A DNA stretch of 64,000 bases from Fusibacter_A sp965140735 (lineage in GTDB: Bacteria; Bacillota; Clostridia; Peptostreptococcales; Acidaminobacteraceae): contig OZ223306.1 in assembly GCA_965140735.1 (NCBI GenBank), forward strand, positions 3,658,001 to 3,722,000. Reading direction: 5' to 3'. Below the pieces are notes generated by a model. The model was given only the letters and a program-made list of their open reading frames with translations. It had not been told where the DNA came from and ran no database searches. Shown piece by piece: positions 16,757 to 25,666 of this stretch (positions within the stretch are counted from its first letter, which is position 1; each line of letters opens with the position of its first letter). The translations under genes and the position numbers were made by a program.

Positions 16757-17668
16757 ATGAAAGTAGAAAGATTATTAAATATACTGATGTACTTAATCAA
16801 TCATGAGAGAGTTTCTGCGAATGTCTTAGCAGAACATTTTGATGTTTCTAAGCGAACCATCCAAAGAGATATAGATCACTTGACCCTCGCTGGTATCCCC
16901 ATTTACTCAGAGATCGGAAGAGGTGGCGGTTATCAGTTAATGGATCATTTTAAAGTCGATAAAAGTTATCTAAATGCATCTGAGTCGAATCTTTTATACA
17001 CTTTTTTATCAGACATAGAAAGAACGACGCCAAGTGATGAAATTCAAAGCACATGTAATAAACTCATGGCACTTTTTCCTCAGGACACAGATCAGGATAG
17101 ACTTATTATTCAAATGATGCCTCAGTTCAATCAAGAAAATTTTAGTGTTGTGTTTAAGCAATTAACCAAAGCGAGAGATGGACACTTAAAAGTGACGGTT
17201 CTTTACATAGATGCTGAGCTCAATGAAACAAAGCGCATTATCCATCCGTACAGATTAGTCTTAATGGGAAATACATGGTACGTTTATGGTTTTTGCGAAT
17301 TACGTGATACCTTTAGATTATTTAAAATCAGCCGAATTGTAAAATGCGATTGCAGTGAAAAAACGTTCACAGTGAAGGCTATGCCTGATAAATTACCTTG
17401 GCATAATCATATGGCTTCTGATCGGAAAAGTGAAAAAATAGTGTTGGAACTGGATAAATGCTTATTGGGACGACTATCGGATTATTTTGATTATCACAAC
17501 TGTGAGGTTCAAGAGGATAAGATTGTTGCGACGCTAAATTTCCCCATTGATGAGTGGCTATTGACACTTTTATGCCAGTTGATTCCTCATGTTAAAATCA
17601 TCGCACCTCTTTCGCTGAAAAAAAGATTTAATGATCGATTGCAAAAGGCGCTTCAAAATAATGCTTAA
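16757..17668 (+). CDS. YafY-type HTH/WYL-domain transcriptional regulator
   Basis: A 303-residue regulator. The N-terminal DeoR-like winged helix reads RVSANVLAEHFDVSKRTIQRDIDHL with GRGGGYQL as the wing. The middle holds a WYL domain with HPYRLVLMGNTWYVYGFCELRDTFRLFKISRI near 160-195. WYL regulators sense small ligands and often control stress or metabolism genes. It is upstream of a zinc-ribbon protein and a DUF3795 protein in the same direction, a combination probably under its control. Confidence 0.85.
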   Translation: MKVERLLNILMYLINHERVSANVLAEHFDVSKRTIQRDIDHLTLAGIPIYSEIGRGGGYQLMDHFKVDKSYLNASESNLLYTFLSDIERTTPSDEIQSTCNKLMALFPQDTDQDRLIIQMMPQFNQENFSVVFKQLTKARDGHLKVTVLYIDAELNETKRIIHPYRLVLMGNTWYVYGFCELRDTFRLFKISRIVKCDCSEKTFTVKAMPDKLPWHNHMASDRKSEKIVLELDKCLLGRLSDYFDYHNCEVQEDKIVATLNFPIDEWLLTLLCQLIPHVKIIAPLSLKKRFNDRLQKALQNNA

Positions 17669-17793
17669 ACTATTTTTAGTTATTTTTAGATACTTCGAAC
17701 CATAAAGAGTGACATACTGTTGTCGCCGTTTATGATTTAAAATGTGTTTAGAGCTATAAAAAGTAGATTCATTATTTTGAAAGGAGAACGATT

Positions 17794-18042
17794 ATGAATA
17801 CATGTCAAAGCTGTGGTATGCCAATGGTTAAAAAAGAGGATTTTGGCAATAATAAAGACGGTTCAAAAAGTGAGCTATACTGCAAGTACTGTTTTCCAAA
17901 AGGGGCGTTTAACGATCCAGATGAGACTCTCGAAGAAATGGTTGAAAGCTGTATCCCTTATGAAGTTAAAAGAGGTGTCAGTGAGGAAACTGCAAGAGAA
18001 ACGCTCACGAAGACATTAAGTAAATTGAAAAGATGGTGTTAA
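17794..18042 (+). CDS. Putative zinc-ribbon protein
   Basis: An 82-residue protein starting NTCQSCGMPM, with a second pair YCKYC near 30, forming a four-cysteine zinc ribbon. The C-terminal half is helical and ends RWC. It matches the family of small zinc-ribbon proteins often found next to WYL or AraC regulators. AAAGGAG lies upstream. Biochemical role unknown. Confidence 0.75.
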   Translation: MNTCQSCGMPMVKKEDFGNNKDGSKSELYCKYCFPKGAFNDPDETLEEMVESCIPYEVKRGVSEETARETLTKTLSKLKRWC

Positions 18043-18090
18043 AAAGTAAGGGGAAAAGCGCGTTAATATTTGTGTTTGGAGGTATTTGAT

Positions 18091-18351
18091 ATGTTTGAGT
18101 CAAGATGTGGCGTGCGCTGTGATATTTGTGAGCGCAAGGAACAGGTGAACTGCAAAGGGTGCATTAAAATGGATGCTCCCTTTTGGGGTGGAAAATGCGG
18201 TGTAAAATCATGTTGTGAAGAAAAAGGGTATAATCATTGTGGAGAATGTGATACTTTTCCATGTGATATGTTAAGTCATATGGGCGTGGATCAAGGGTAT
18301 GATCCGCTACCTAAGATAGAGCAGTGTAGAAAATGGAAGCGTGAAAGTTAA
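18091..18351 (+). CDS. DUF3795 cysteine-rich protein
   Basis: An 86-residue protein with twelve cysteines, beginning RCGVRCDICERKEQVNCKGC and continuing with CGVKSCC and HCGECDTFPC. This is the DUF3795 pattern of a compact metal-binding protein of unknown function. The ATG at 18091 follows TTGGAGG; the longer TTG-initiated frame is not needed. It is the last of the WYL/zinc-ribbon/DUF3795 group and is followed by a terminator. Confidence 0.75.
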   Translation: MFESRCGVRCDICERKEQVNCKGCIKMDAPFWGGKCGVKSCCEEKGYNHCGECDTFPCDMLSHMGVDQGYDPLPKIEQCRKWKRES

Positions 18352-18390
18352 AGGATTTTATGAAATTCTTAAGATAAAGTCAGACAGTTT

Positions 18391-18426
18391 AAGCCAATTT
18401 GGTATCTGTTTGGCTTTTATTTTTTT
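18391..18426 (+). terminator. Terminator after the DUF3795 gene
   Basis: AAGCCAA pairs with TTGGCTT, followed by TTATTTTTTT. Confidence 0.75.
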
Positions 18427-18434
18427 AATTGATC

Positions 18435-18548
18435 AGAGTGTCAAAAGTCAGTTTCGCATAAACCCTCTTCCCTTATGCTGTATCGCGTACTTCCCGTAAA
18501 CGACATCATAAGGGAGAGGGTTGCTCAGCTTTTGACTTTTGACACTCT
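18435..18548. repeat. Dispersed palindromic repeat, copy B
   Basis: A 114-base element with perfect 16-base inverted ends (AGAGTGTCAAAAGTCA and its complement). An inner arm pair (AACCCTCTTCCCTTATG with CATAAGGGAGAGGGTT) makes it nearly one continuous hairpin. Its reverse complement aligns with copies C and D. It follows the terminator of the DUF3795 gene and precedes the pentapeptide-repeat gene. Confidence 0.85.
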
Positions 18549-18614
18549 AAGGATAATTGATATAATGAAGAAGAAAAACCGAATGTGACTAGGACATTTA
18601 ATAGGAGTAGTAAC

Positions 18615-19271
18615 ATGACAAAAAAGGTAAAAGAGTTTAAAATGAGTGCCCCTCAAATACCTAAGAATCTTAAAATAGTCAGTGTGGATGAAATCGCATT
18701 TGACTCAGATGAGCTGATAGAATCTGTAGATTGTTTTGAAGGTAGATTAGAAAATGAAGAAAGAGATTGTATCTATATTAGAAAGTCTGTTTTTAAAGAT
18801 ACGTCATTTAAAGGGACACAGTTTCATAGATTAGATCTTCAAGATGTGATCTTTGAGAATTGTGATTTTTCAAATGCGGATTTTACCGATAGTATTATTC
18901 ATAAGACTGTTTTTAAAAGTTGCAAGATCACAGGTGCCAATTTTAGCAATACGACGTTGATGAACGTTAAGTTAGAGAATTGCAATGGCAAGTACGCCAA
19001 TTTCAGATTTTCACAGATTAAAAAATCAGCATTTGAAAATACAAATCTAGATTTATCTGATTATCAAAATGCAGTATTTGAAGAAGTGCGATTAGAAAAA
19101 ACCAGTTTTAGAGAAAGTCAATGTTCAGGGGCCAAGCTCCGAGGACTTGATTTTAGAACCTGTGATATAGAAGGTTTGGGCGCACGAATAGAGGATTTAA
19201 AAGGGATTATTATCACTCCGGTTCAAGCAGTGTCTATTGCTAGAATTTTAGGCGTTATAATCAAAGACTAG
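18615..19271 (+). CDS. Pentapeptide-repeat protein
   Basis: A 218-residue protein. From about residue 50 it shows repeats of the A(D/N)LXX type, such as DVIFENCDFSNADFTDSII and KSCKITGANFSNTTL, which predict a right-handed beta-helix. The C terminus ends in ARILGVIIKD, like many YjbI-type proteins. The length equals that of Qnr quinolone-protection proteins, but the sequence is not clearly Qnr and resistance must not be assumed. ATG 18615 follows TAGGAG and replaces a longer frame start. Confidence 0.8.
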   Translation: MTKKVKEFKMSAPQIPKNLKIVSVDEIAFDSDELIESVDCFEGRLENEERDCIYIRKSVFKDTSFKGTQFHRLDLQDVIFENCDFSNADFTDSIIHKTVFKSCKITGANFSNTTLMNVKLENCNGKYANFRFSQIKKSAFENTNLDLSDYQNAVFEEVRLEKTSFRESQCSGAKLRGLDFRTCDIEGLGARIEDLKGIIITPVQAVSIARILGVIIKD

Positions 19272-19287
19272 ACGAGCTGAAAATGAA

Positions 19288-19339
19288 TTGACAGGTATAA
19301 AACGGTTTAGTAAAATAGACTTATTCGGAACCGAACGAA
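19288..19339 (+). promoter_or_regulatory. marR promoter and operator
   Basis: TTGACA (19288-19293), 17-base spacer, TAAAAT (19311-19316). The operator-like TTCGGAACCGAACGAA (19324-19339) covers the predicted start of transcription and ends ten bases before the ATG. Its half-site GAACGAA is repeated before the nitroreductase gene. Confidence 0.72.
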
Positions 19340-19349
19340 AGGTGTAGAC

Positions 19350-19790
19350 ATGAAATTTGAATGTGCTGTTGGAAAAATGAGATACACATTATCAGTGGCA
19401 GAGCGATATTTGACCAGAAGGATTAGTGAAGATGATTTGCCCATATTAGCAAGTCACATTCCTCTTTTTTATATTTTGCCTGAAGATAAAAGTGCGATGA
19501 TGTTCAATGAGGTTTCAAAAAAATGGCAAATTTCAAAATCATCACTTTCTGATATTATAAATAAGTATCAGGCTTTGGGGATATTATCTAAACTTGAGTG
19601 TCCACAAGATAAACGGAGCATTTATATTGCACTTACAGAAGCAGGTCTCGAAATTAGAGTGTGTCTTAAAAAGTATGAAGGTGAATTTCTGGACTTAATG
19701 CTTTCGGGGCTTTCTGAGGCATCTAAAGCAGAATTCGAAAAGAATTTAGATCATGTTGTGCGCAATGCTACTAAATATCAAAAGAAATAA
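19350..19790 (+). CDS. MarR-family regulator
   Basis: A 146-residue winged-helix protein. The reading head is MFNEVSKKWQISKSSLSDIINKYQALGILSKLECPQDKRSIYIALTEAGL, with the DKR wing of MarR proteins. It probably represses itself and the adjacent nitroreductase, because related operators precede both genes. A weak hairpin with a TCTTTT tail (19795-19818) follows the stop. Confidence 0.83.
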   Translation: MKFECAVGKMRYTLSVAERYLTRRISEDDLPILASHIPLFYILPEDKSAMMFNEVSKKWQISKSSLSDIINKYQALGILSKLECPQDKRSIYIALTEAGLEIRVCLKKYEGEFLDLMLSGLSEASKAEFEKNLDHVVRNATKYQKK

Positions 19791-19829
19791 GAACAGAGAC
19801 CATAGTGTCTCTTCTTTTATCGATCTACG

Positions 19830-19845
19830 TTCGTTCTCGAACGAA
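19830..19845. promoter_or_regulatory. Operator upstream of the nitroreductase gene
   Basis: TTCGTTCTCGAACGAA is a perfect inverted repeat (TTCGTTC/GAACGAA, two-base centre). It shares the right half with the site in the marR promoter. Confidence 0.7.
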
Positions 19846-19874
19846 TGAAAACTACTGACGAATAAGGAGATAAA

Positions 19875-20435
19875 ATGATGAATGAGGTATTAAGTACGAT
19901 TAAATCGAGAAGAACGACAAGAAAGTATCAACAAAAGCCCATTGAGCAAAATAAATTGGAAGCTATAATCGAAGCAGGTCTTTATGCACCAAGTGCTCAC
20001 AATATGCAATCATGGCATTTTACAGTGATCCAAGATAAGACTTTAATTGATGAAATGAACACGATGACAAAAGAGGCTGCTAAAACGAGCGAGGTAGAAT
20101 TTGTTAGAAAAATGGCAAATAACGAAGCGATGCATGTATTTTATAATGCACCTGTTATGGTTGTCGTTTCGGGTGATAAAAACGGTATGATGCCAAGAGA
20201 AGACTGTGCAGCAGCAACTCAAAACATGATTTTAGCAGCGGAGTCATTCAATATTGGAAGTTGTTGGAATGGCATGGTCAATTTTCTGTTTAACGGGCCT
20301 AAAGGTGATGTGTATAGAGAAAAATTAGAGATTCCTGAAACACATGAACCTTATTATGTTGTCCTTCTAGGCTATAAAGACGTAACTGTCACTACTGCAC
20401 CTAAGAGAAGTGCTAATACGGTTCACTATCTTTAG
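19875..20435 (+). CDS. Nitroreductase-family flavoprotein
   Basis: A 186-residue protein with the N-terminal FMN-binding KSRRTTRKYQQKPI and the middle AGLYAPSAHNMQSWHFTVI, both hallmarks of the nitroreductase family. NIGSCWNG and YYVVLLGYK are also usual. It should reduce nitro compounds, quinones or flavin with NAD(P)H. The first two codons are both ATG after AAGGAG. Under probable MarR control. Confidence 0.87.
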   Translation: MMNEVLSTIKSRRTTRKYQQKPIEQNKLEAIIEAGLYAPSAHNMQSWHFTVIQDKTLIDEMNTMTKEAAKTSEVEFVRKMANNEAMHVFYNAPVMVVVSGDKNGMMPREDCAAATQNMILAAESFNIGSCWNGMVNFLFNGPKGDVYREKLEIPETHEPYYVVLLGYKDVTVTTAPKRSANTVHYL

Positions 20436-20436
20436 G

Positions 20437-21024
20437 CTATTTTTTTATGCAGAGGCAAAAGAAAAAATCTTCATCTAAAAGGGTATTCAGCTTGAAATTA
20501 TTGTTTTCACATAACAGGGATAGAGTACGATCTGAAGGAATTGCTTCTCGTGACATTTTGTAGTTTATGTTTTGATGATGTTCTTTTAAGCCCTGTCTAG
20601 TACGTGCGTGAACAATAGCAAACTTGCCTTTGGGGTTCAGATGGTTATAGGCATTTTTAAAAACAATCTCTAAGTTTTCGAAATGTGGGATGCTGTTAAA
20701 GATGATGCAGAGATCAAAAGATTGATTTAAGTGAATAACTTGATCAAAGTTTCCGCAGACAGTTTCTGCATCTGGAAAAACGGTGTTAAAGGCCAACAGC
20801 ATGTTCTCTGAAATATCAAGACCAAGGTATTGATATAGGCCTAATGCATTAAGTGCGTCATACAAAACCCCTGTACCGCAGCCTATATCTAAGACAGCAT
20901 CTGTGGTATGAAGTTTTAAAAGAGCTAACGTTTGTGAAATGATTTTTCTTTTCTCAAGTGTTAACTCTTTTTGCCAAGATTGATACGTTTCGTTAAAATA
21001 AGTTTTAGGATCTTTAATTTCCAT
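20437..21024 (-). CDS. Class I SAM-dependent methyltransferase
   Basis: About 195 residues. SAM-binding motif I is VLDIGCGTGVLYDAL near 46-60, followed by YLGLDISENML and LCIIFNSIPHF. The substrate is not evident; FKNAYNHLNPKGKFAIVHAR is typical of small-molecule methyltransferases. The ATG at 21024 is preferred because CCAAGGAG lies just upstream, while the longer frame would run into repeat copy D. Its stop is one base from that of the convergent nitroreductase gene. Confidence 0.8.
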   Translation of the reverse strand: MEIKDPKTYFNETYQSWQKELTLEKRKIISQTLALLKLHTTDAVLDIGCGTGVLYDALNALGLYQYLGLDISENMLLAFNTVFPDAETVCGNFDQVIHLNQSFDLCIIFNSIPHFENLEIVFKNAYNHLNPKGKFAIVHARTRQGLKEHHQNINYKMSREAIPSDRTLSLLCENNNFKLNTLLDEDFFFCLCIKK

Positions 21025-21053
21025 TTGAGACTCCTTGGATAAAACATAAACCG

Positions 21054-21168
21054 TTAAAGTGTTAAAAGTCAAAAGTTGAACAATGAGCTATTAAATAATG
21101 GCCTTACAAAAGTATGCGATATAGCATATGGTAACTGGTTTATGCGAAGATGACTTTTGACATTATAA
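21054..21168. repeat. Dispersed palindromic repeat, copy D
   Basis: A 115-base diverged copy. It begins TTAAAGTGTTAAAAGTCAAAAG and ends TGACTTTTGACATTATAA, with the inner GGTTTATGCGAAGATGAC shared with copy B. It lies directly upstream of the methyltransferase gene, so it may be part of its leader or promoter. Confidence 0.7.
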
Positions 21169-21277
21169 CTTATTATATAAAATGAGAAGTGGATCGCCAA
21201 GGGAATCATAGTAAAAGACATCAATACAAAAGATCTTTTAGAGATTGTCTTTAAGAGATGCTTGATGTGGGCGGGGA

Positions 21278-22036
21278 TTAAATTTGGATCAGTTCACCAT
21301 CAGCTGGAATTATAAATGGCCCCTCTATGTCATCTGAATGTATGCTTAAATACGCGTTGAGTTTTACTCTTGTGGTAAGACAATGGTTGATAGCTTCAAG
21401 ATGTGTGCAGATAACAGTAGATTTTGGTGATTTAAGGCGAATTGATTGAATATCTTCAGGTGTTAAAGTGATTGGATCGCCTACTTTAAAGCGTGCACCA
21501 CCAGTAAAAGCGAGAATAATTTCTGGGTTATAATCGTCCAGTGTTTGAGCGACGGCATCGTAGTAAATGGTATCTCCGGTGAGATATACGGTAGGTTGAT
21601 GAGCTGATTTTAGAATATAACCGGAACTGGTGCCCATGCGCTCTGCGATTTCAAAGGTACCGTGTTGACCAGGTACTCTTGTGATCTCAACGTTCCCGAT
21701 CATTAGAGTGGTTTCTATGGGATAGAGATTGCTAAACCCCATTGCTTTAAATTTAGAAGCATCTTGAGGCTGACAGATTAACCCGATATCTTTTGGGAGA
21801 AGGTGCTCTGCATAATCGTCGAAGTGATCAGGATGGAGATGAGTGACTAGACAAAATTCTGGAAACTCAATTTGATCGGGTTGAATGGGAAATTCTACTC
21901 TTGGATTGCGGTATTCGTTTGGGCTGCCTTGGATAGGGGGCTTGTCTTCTTTTGGCGCAAGCATAGGATCTAGTAAAAAAGTTAAGTCGCTGTAAGTTAA
22001 TAGGCCAGTGGCATGTCTAAAGTGTTTATAAATCAT
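21278..22036 (-). CDS. MBL-fold metallohydrolase, UlaG-like
   Basis: A 252-residue metallo-beta-lactamase-fold protein. The metal-binding motif is THLHPDHFDDY near 66-76; further ligands are in GQHGTF, LTGDTIYY and CTHLEAINH. The general layout resembles UlaG-type L-ascorbate-6-phosphate lactonases, but no ascorbate genes are nearby, so only the fold is claimed. TAGGAGGAAT lies upstream of the ATG. Confidence 0.8.
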   Translation of the reverse strand: MIYKHFRHATGLLTYSDLTFLLDPMLAPKEDKPPIQGSPNEYRNPRVEFPIQPDQIEFPEFCLVTHLHPDHFDDYAEHLLPKDIGLICQPQDASKFKAMGFSNLYPIETTLMIGNVEITRVPGQHGTFEIAERMGTSSGYILKSAHQPTVYLTGDTIYYDAVAQTLDDYNPEIILAFTGGARFKVGDPITLTPEDIQSIRLKSPKSTVICTHLEAINHCLTTRVKLNAYLSIHSDDIEGPFIIPADGELIQI

Positions 22037-22185
22037 TCTATTCCTCCTAAGTCGTTGTAAAAGTCTTTTGATTTGATAAAATAAAGGTATTACATACGTT
22101 TATTTTATTGTATGATCAGCTTCTGATAAAGAGGTTGGTGAAAAGAATGAAGTTTGTCTGTTTTCAGGATGAAAGGATGCTTGAA

Positions 22186-22599
22186 ATGATACTAGATGTC
22201 ATAGATGAAAAATTGATTGTGCTTCTAAGAGAAAATTCGAAGTTAAGTTATAAAATATTAGGTGAAAAAGTTCATATGACTGGTCAGGCTGTGGGACTTC
22301 GCGTGAAAAGGCTTGAAGATGAAGGCATCATAAAGCGTTATACGATAGATACAAATTCCAAAGAGATGGGTACCATGATTGCTTATATTACTTTGACGAT
22401 GAAGACACAGGAACATCAGAAGGTTAAATCATTTGTCAGGGCGCATTCTGAAGTTTTAGAGGCATCACGAATCAGCGGAGAGGGGTGTTATTTTCTAAGA
22501 TGTGAGTTTGAAGATCACGAATCCCTTAATGCATTTTGTGATGATGTTCTTCTATTTGCAAACTATAGAGTCAATATTGCTACTGACCGGATTAAGTGA
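22186..22599 (+). CDS. Lrp/AsnC-family regulator
   Basis: About 137 residues starting ILDVIDEKLIVLLRENSKLSYKILGEKVHMTGQAV, the classical Lrp helix-turn-helix, followed by an effector (RAM) domain. I choose ATG 22186 because GAAAGGA lies eight bases upstream and Lrp proteins normally begin a few residues before the IDxKIL motif. ATG 22147 and ATG 22108 are in frame further upstream and possible. The effector is presumably an amino acid. It is divergent from the MBL gene. Confidence 0.8.
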   Translation: MILDVIDEKLIVLLRENSKLSYKILGEKVHMTGQAVGLRVKRLEDEGIIKRYTIDTNSKEMGTMIAYITLTMKTQEHQKVKSFVRAHSEVLEASRISGEGCYFLRCEFEDHESLNAFCDDVLLFANYRVNIATDRIK

Positions 22600-22720
22600 T
22601 TTGAAAATGCAGTAGAAATAAATGTGGATAAAATTTTAAAAATAAAAATTTAAAGATAAGAGTTTAAAGACAAAGATTTTAGGCTAAGGGCTTTTAAGAT
22701 GAGGATTAGGAGGTAGACAG

Positions 22721-23758
22721 ATGCAAGTATTAAAAGTAGGGATTATAGGATATGGTCTTTCGGGTAGGGTATTTCATGGTGCTGTTATAAAAGGCGTAGA
22801 AGGTTTTGAAGTCACTAAAATTGTCACTTCTGATCCTGTTAAGAGAGCACAAGCGATTGAAGACTTTAAAGGTGTTCAAGTTGTGGAATCGCCTAAGGAC
22901 GTTATGGATGATCCTCAAATCGATTTGGTAATCGTATGTACCCCGAATACAAGCCATAAGCCTTTGGCAGAAGAAGCGCTTCGCAAAGGCAAACACGTGG
23001 TGATTGAAAAGCCTTTTACAGTGACGCTTGAAGATGCGGTTGAGCTCATGGTGGTAGCACAAGAAATGAATAGGTGTTTATCCGTGTATCAAAATCGCAG
23101 ATTTGATGGTGATTTTAAAACCCTTAAACGCGTGATCAGTGAAAATAAACTAGGCCGTATTGTTGAATTTGAATCTCACTTTGATCGATTTAGAAATCAG
23201 TTTAAAGGCAATGCTTGGAGAGAAGAGGCGTATCCTGGTTCTGGCACATTATACGACTTGGGATCACATTTAATAGACCAAGCGCTTTGTCTCTTTGGAC
23301 TTCCAAAGGAAGTTTATGGTGATATAAGAGCTCAAAGGCGTGGTGTAGTAGATGATCAATTTGAAGTGATCTTATATTATGATGAACTCAAAGTAACTCT
23401 AAAAGCAAGCAATTTAGTCAAAGAACCTTGGCCGCGCTATATGCTCATGGGCACTGAGGGGACCTTTGTAAAGTATGGCTTAGACGTACAGGAATCAGCT
23501 TTAAGAGAAGGCAAAATTTCTTATAATGATCAGTGGGGTCAAGAGCCAGACCAACTTCATGGTATCCTAAACACACTGGAATCTAGAGAGACTGTTGTCA
23601 GTGAAAAGGGTGACTATAGAGAGTATTATCAAGCACTTTATGAGTCAATCGTAAATAATGCACCTCTTCCTGTAACAGCTGAAGAAGGCGCAAATGTCAT
23701 CAAAATTATACATGCTGCAATTGAGAGCAATCGTGAAAAACGCCGTGTGGAATTGTAA
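22721..23758 (+). CDS. Gfo/Idh/MocA-family oxidoreductase
   Basis: A 345-residue NAD(P)-dependent oxidoreductase. The Rossmann start is KVGIIGYGLSGRVFHGAVIKG, and the signature HVVIEKPFTVTLEDA near 90-104 contains the catalytic lysine of the family. GSGTLYDLGSHLIDQAL near 178 is typical of the YdgJ/ScyllO-inositol-like branch. Substrate unknown, probably a sugar or inositol derivative. TAGGAGG precedes the ATG. The 120 bases upstream hold short AAAGAT/TTTAAAG direct repeats. Confidence 0.85.
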   Translation: MQVLKVGIIGYGLSGRVFHGAVIKGVEGFEVTKIVTSDPVKRAQAIEDFKGVQVVESPKDVMDDPQIDLVIVCTPNTSHKPLAEEALRKGKHVVIEKPFTVTLEDAVELMVVAQEMNRCLSVYQNRRFDGDFKTLKRVISENKLGRIVEFESHFDRFRNQFKGNAWREEAYPGSGTLYDLGSHLIDQALCLFGLPKEVYGDIRAQRRGVVDDQFEVILYYDELKVTLKASNLVKEPWPRYMLMGTEGTFVKYGLDVQESALREGKISYNDQWGQEPDQLHGILNTLESRETVVSEKGDYREYYQALYESIVNNAPLPVTAEEGANVIKIIHAAIESNREKRRVEL

Positions 23759-23856
23759 ATCAGACTTCCATAGAATTATTCTATAGGACTGTAACACGCT
23801 TAAATGAGTCGTTTTCATTTGGAAAGGAAAACTTTGTAGGGGTGTGAGGTGAAAAG

Positions 23857-23894
23857 AAAAAAGACAAGCTCAAAAGAAGAGTCTTGTCTTTTTT
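23857..23894. terminator. Bidirectional terminator of the SLH gene
   Basis: AAAAAAGACAAG pairs with CTTGTCTTTTTT across a 14-base loop. It serves the minus-strand SLH gene and the plus-strand oxidoreductase gene that converge on it. Confidence 0.9.
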
Positions 23895-23925
23895 AAGGGG
23901 GCTGAGTAATGAGAATGGTTGAAAT

Positions 23926-25365
23926 CTAAAAATCAATTTTGACGTAATTACTTGATTTTTTGTTGTCATTATTGTAAAGATAGGTAATTGCTATATAATA
24001 ACTTTCACCTTTTTTAAATTTAAGGAAATCGCCACCGCCGTACGGATCATTTTCTTTAATGACAAAGCTGTTGGTATCTCGGTCGGTGATATATCTTAAA
24101 TAACCGTTTTCAGGATACATAGGTGTCATATCAGACTGTGATGCTACAATTTTATAACCTTTAAAATTGCTTGATTCTGAAGTAGTCCAACTTAGTTTGA
24201 TTGTATCACCATCAACATGAGCTTCTAATGTTAATGCATCATCATAAAGATTACTGTTGTTATTTACACTTGGTGTGTTTGGAATCGTGATAGAAATTAC
24301 ATTTCCAGGTACTTTTTTATCCTTGTAGACTGCAGTGATACTGAAATAGTAAGTCTTCCCCACTTCAAACTTGGAAAACTCGCTGCCATTATATGAAGAA
24401 CCTGCTTTAATCAATGCAGTGGTTTTGTTTTTATCTGTGATCCATAGTGCATAGCCATTTTCAGGATAAGCAGGGGTTTGATCTGTCATAGAAGCGACGA
24501 CTTTATAGCCTTCAAAATCTGGGTGTGTGATTTTATCCCATTTTAGAACAACAGCGCTGTTGGCGTTGTTATTACCATATGCATTGCCGTTACCATTACC
24601 GTTGTTTCCAGCGGTGTCAAGTTCAGCAGAAAGTGTTGTGGCACTATAAGATGTAGTAGGATTGGTGTTGGTATTCGTGTTGCCATCATCATCAAAAGTA
24701 ACTTTCTCCTCGCCATTAAAGGTAATTTTTTCCTCTCTAATGACATTCATAAGAAGTGAAGCTGCTTCAGCACGCGTTAACGATCTTTGTGGATAGAAGT
24801 ATTTCTGAGTACCAATAGTTTCACCAACCATTAGATTATTATTGATTGCGGCTGCAACGAATCCTCTGAGATTACTTGAGATGCTATTTTGATCTGCATA
24901 AAGTGCTAAAACGGCTTCTGTATCCGTACTTTTGTTTAGAGCTTTAATAAGTGCTACTGCCATATCTTCTCTGACAGAAGCTTGATAAGGCTTAAAGGCA
25001 TACCCTGTAGAGGTCGTATAACCTGTTAAGAAGTTTTTGGCAGCTTCCACATAGGGAATTGCCCAAGTTTCAGTGTTCATGTCTGAAAATGAAGATGTGG
25101 CATTTGGATTGATTTGAAGCTTTAAGGCCTTCACCATCATCGTTGCAAATTCAACACGGTTAACCGTGTTATTCGGTCTAAAAGTACCATCCGGATAACC
25201 ACTGATGATCCCATAGGTTTTCATTGTTTTAATGGCTTCGTAAGCATAGTGTGTTGAATCGATATCTGAAAAAATGACTTCATCTGCGTTAGTTGCTGCA
25301 AAAGCTGGGATGCACATAGAAATAGCCAGCACTAAAATCAGTACTGATTTAAAAATAGTTTTCAT
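23926..25365 (-). CDS. Secreted SLH-domain protein with two fibronectin-like repeats
   Basis: A 479-residue exported protein. A signal peptide (1-24, cut after AFA) is followed by three S-layer-homology domains (about 30-210; GYPDGTFRPNNTVNRVEFATMM is typical) that bind secondary cell-wall polymer. A Asn/Gly/Thr-rich linker follows (about 220-265). Two related beta-sandwich repeats (about 270-365 and 378-479) each carry F(E/K)GYK(V/I)VAS and YPENGY...ITD. It is attached to the cell surface; binding partner unknown. Strong GGAGGAGA site before the ATG and an extended -10 (TGCTATAAT, near 25429-25437) upstream. Confidence 0.87.
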   Translation of the reverse strand: MKTIFKSVLILVLAISMCIPAFAATNADEVIFSDIDSTHYAYEAIKTMKTYGIISGYPDGTFRPNNTVNRVEFATMMVKALKLQINPNATSSFSDMNTETWAIPYVEAAKNFLTGYTTSTGYAFKPYQASVREDMAVALIKALNKSTDTEAVLALYADQNSISSNLRGFVAAAINNNLMVGETIGTQKYFYPQRSLTRAEAASLLMNVIREEKITFNGEEKVTFDDDGNTNTNTNPTTSYSATTLSAELDTAGNNGNGNGNAYGNNNANSAVVLKWDKITHPDFEGYKVVASMTDQTPAYPENGYALWITDKNKTTALIKAGSSYNGSEFSKFEVGKTYYFSITAVYKDKKVPGNVISITIPNTPSVNNNSNLYDDALTLEAHVDGDTIKLSWTTSESSNFKGYKIVASQSDMTPMYPENGYLRYITDRDTNSFVIKENDPYGGGDFLKFKKGESYYIAITYLYNNDNKKSSNYVKIDF

Positions 25366-25666
25366 GTTTCTCCTCCTTTAACATGACCAAGACAAAAAGG
25401 CTTGGTGGTAATGTATGTTTATAAATACATTATAGCAGTGTCAACTCAAATAGAGAGAAAAGTCATCATATCGTAATCAGTGTTTAACATGCCTGACACG
25501 AACTTTGGGTCTTCTGAAACTGTTGAACTAAGAGGATCTGGGGTTTTGGTACTAGGTGTTGCCTTTGGATTTAAAGCAGATACTTAATCGCAAGAATTGT
25601 CCTATACAGGATTAAATTTTCGTTTATAATAAGGGTGACCGGTCAATTCATACAGGAGGTTTCAAG
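25366..25666. other. Intergenic region between SLH and AraC genes
   Basis: Holds the minus-strand extended -10 (25429-25437) of the SLH gene and a plus-strand TATAAT about 40 bases before the AraC gene. A short open frame (25489-25587) contains LRGSGVLVLGVAF, faintly like a nucleotide-sugar dehydrogenase segment; too little to call a gene remnant. Confidence 0.4.

Noticed and set aside
18615..19271. Qnr quinolone-resistance determinant
   Set aside because: Length and pentapeptide pattern agree, but the repeat sequence and loops do not specifically match Qnr; called only as pentapeptide-repeat protein.
22623..22631. Single TTATCCACA box on the minus strand (also one near 2005-2015)
   Set aside because: Isolated DnaA boxes occur by chance in AT-rich DNA; no cluster or phasing.
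25489..25587. Remnant of a nucleotide-sugar dehydrogenase (GVLVLGVAF)
   Set aside because: Only a dozen residues resemble the family and there is an extra two-residue insertion; probably coincidence.
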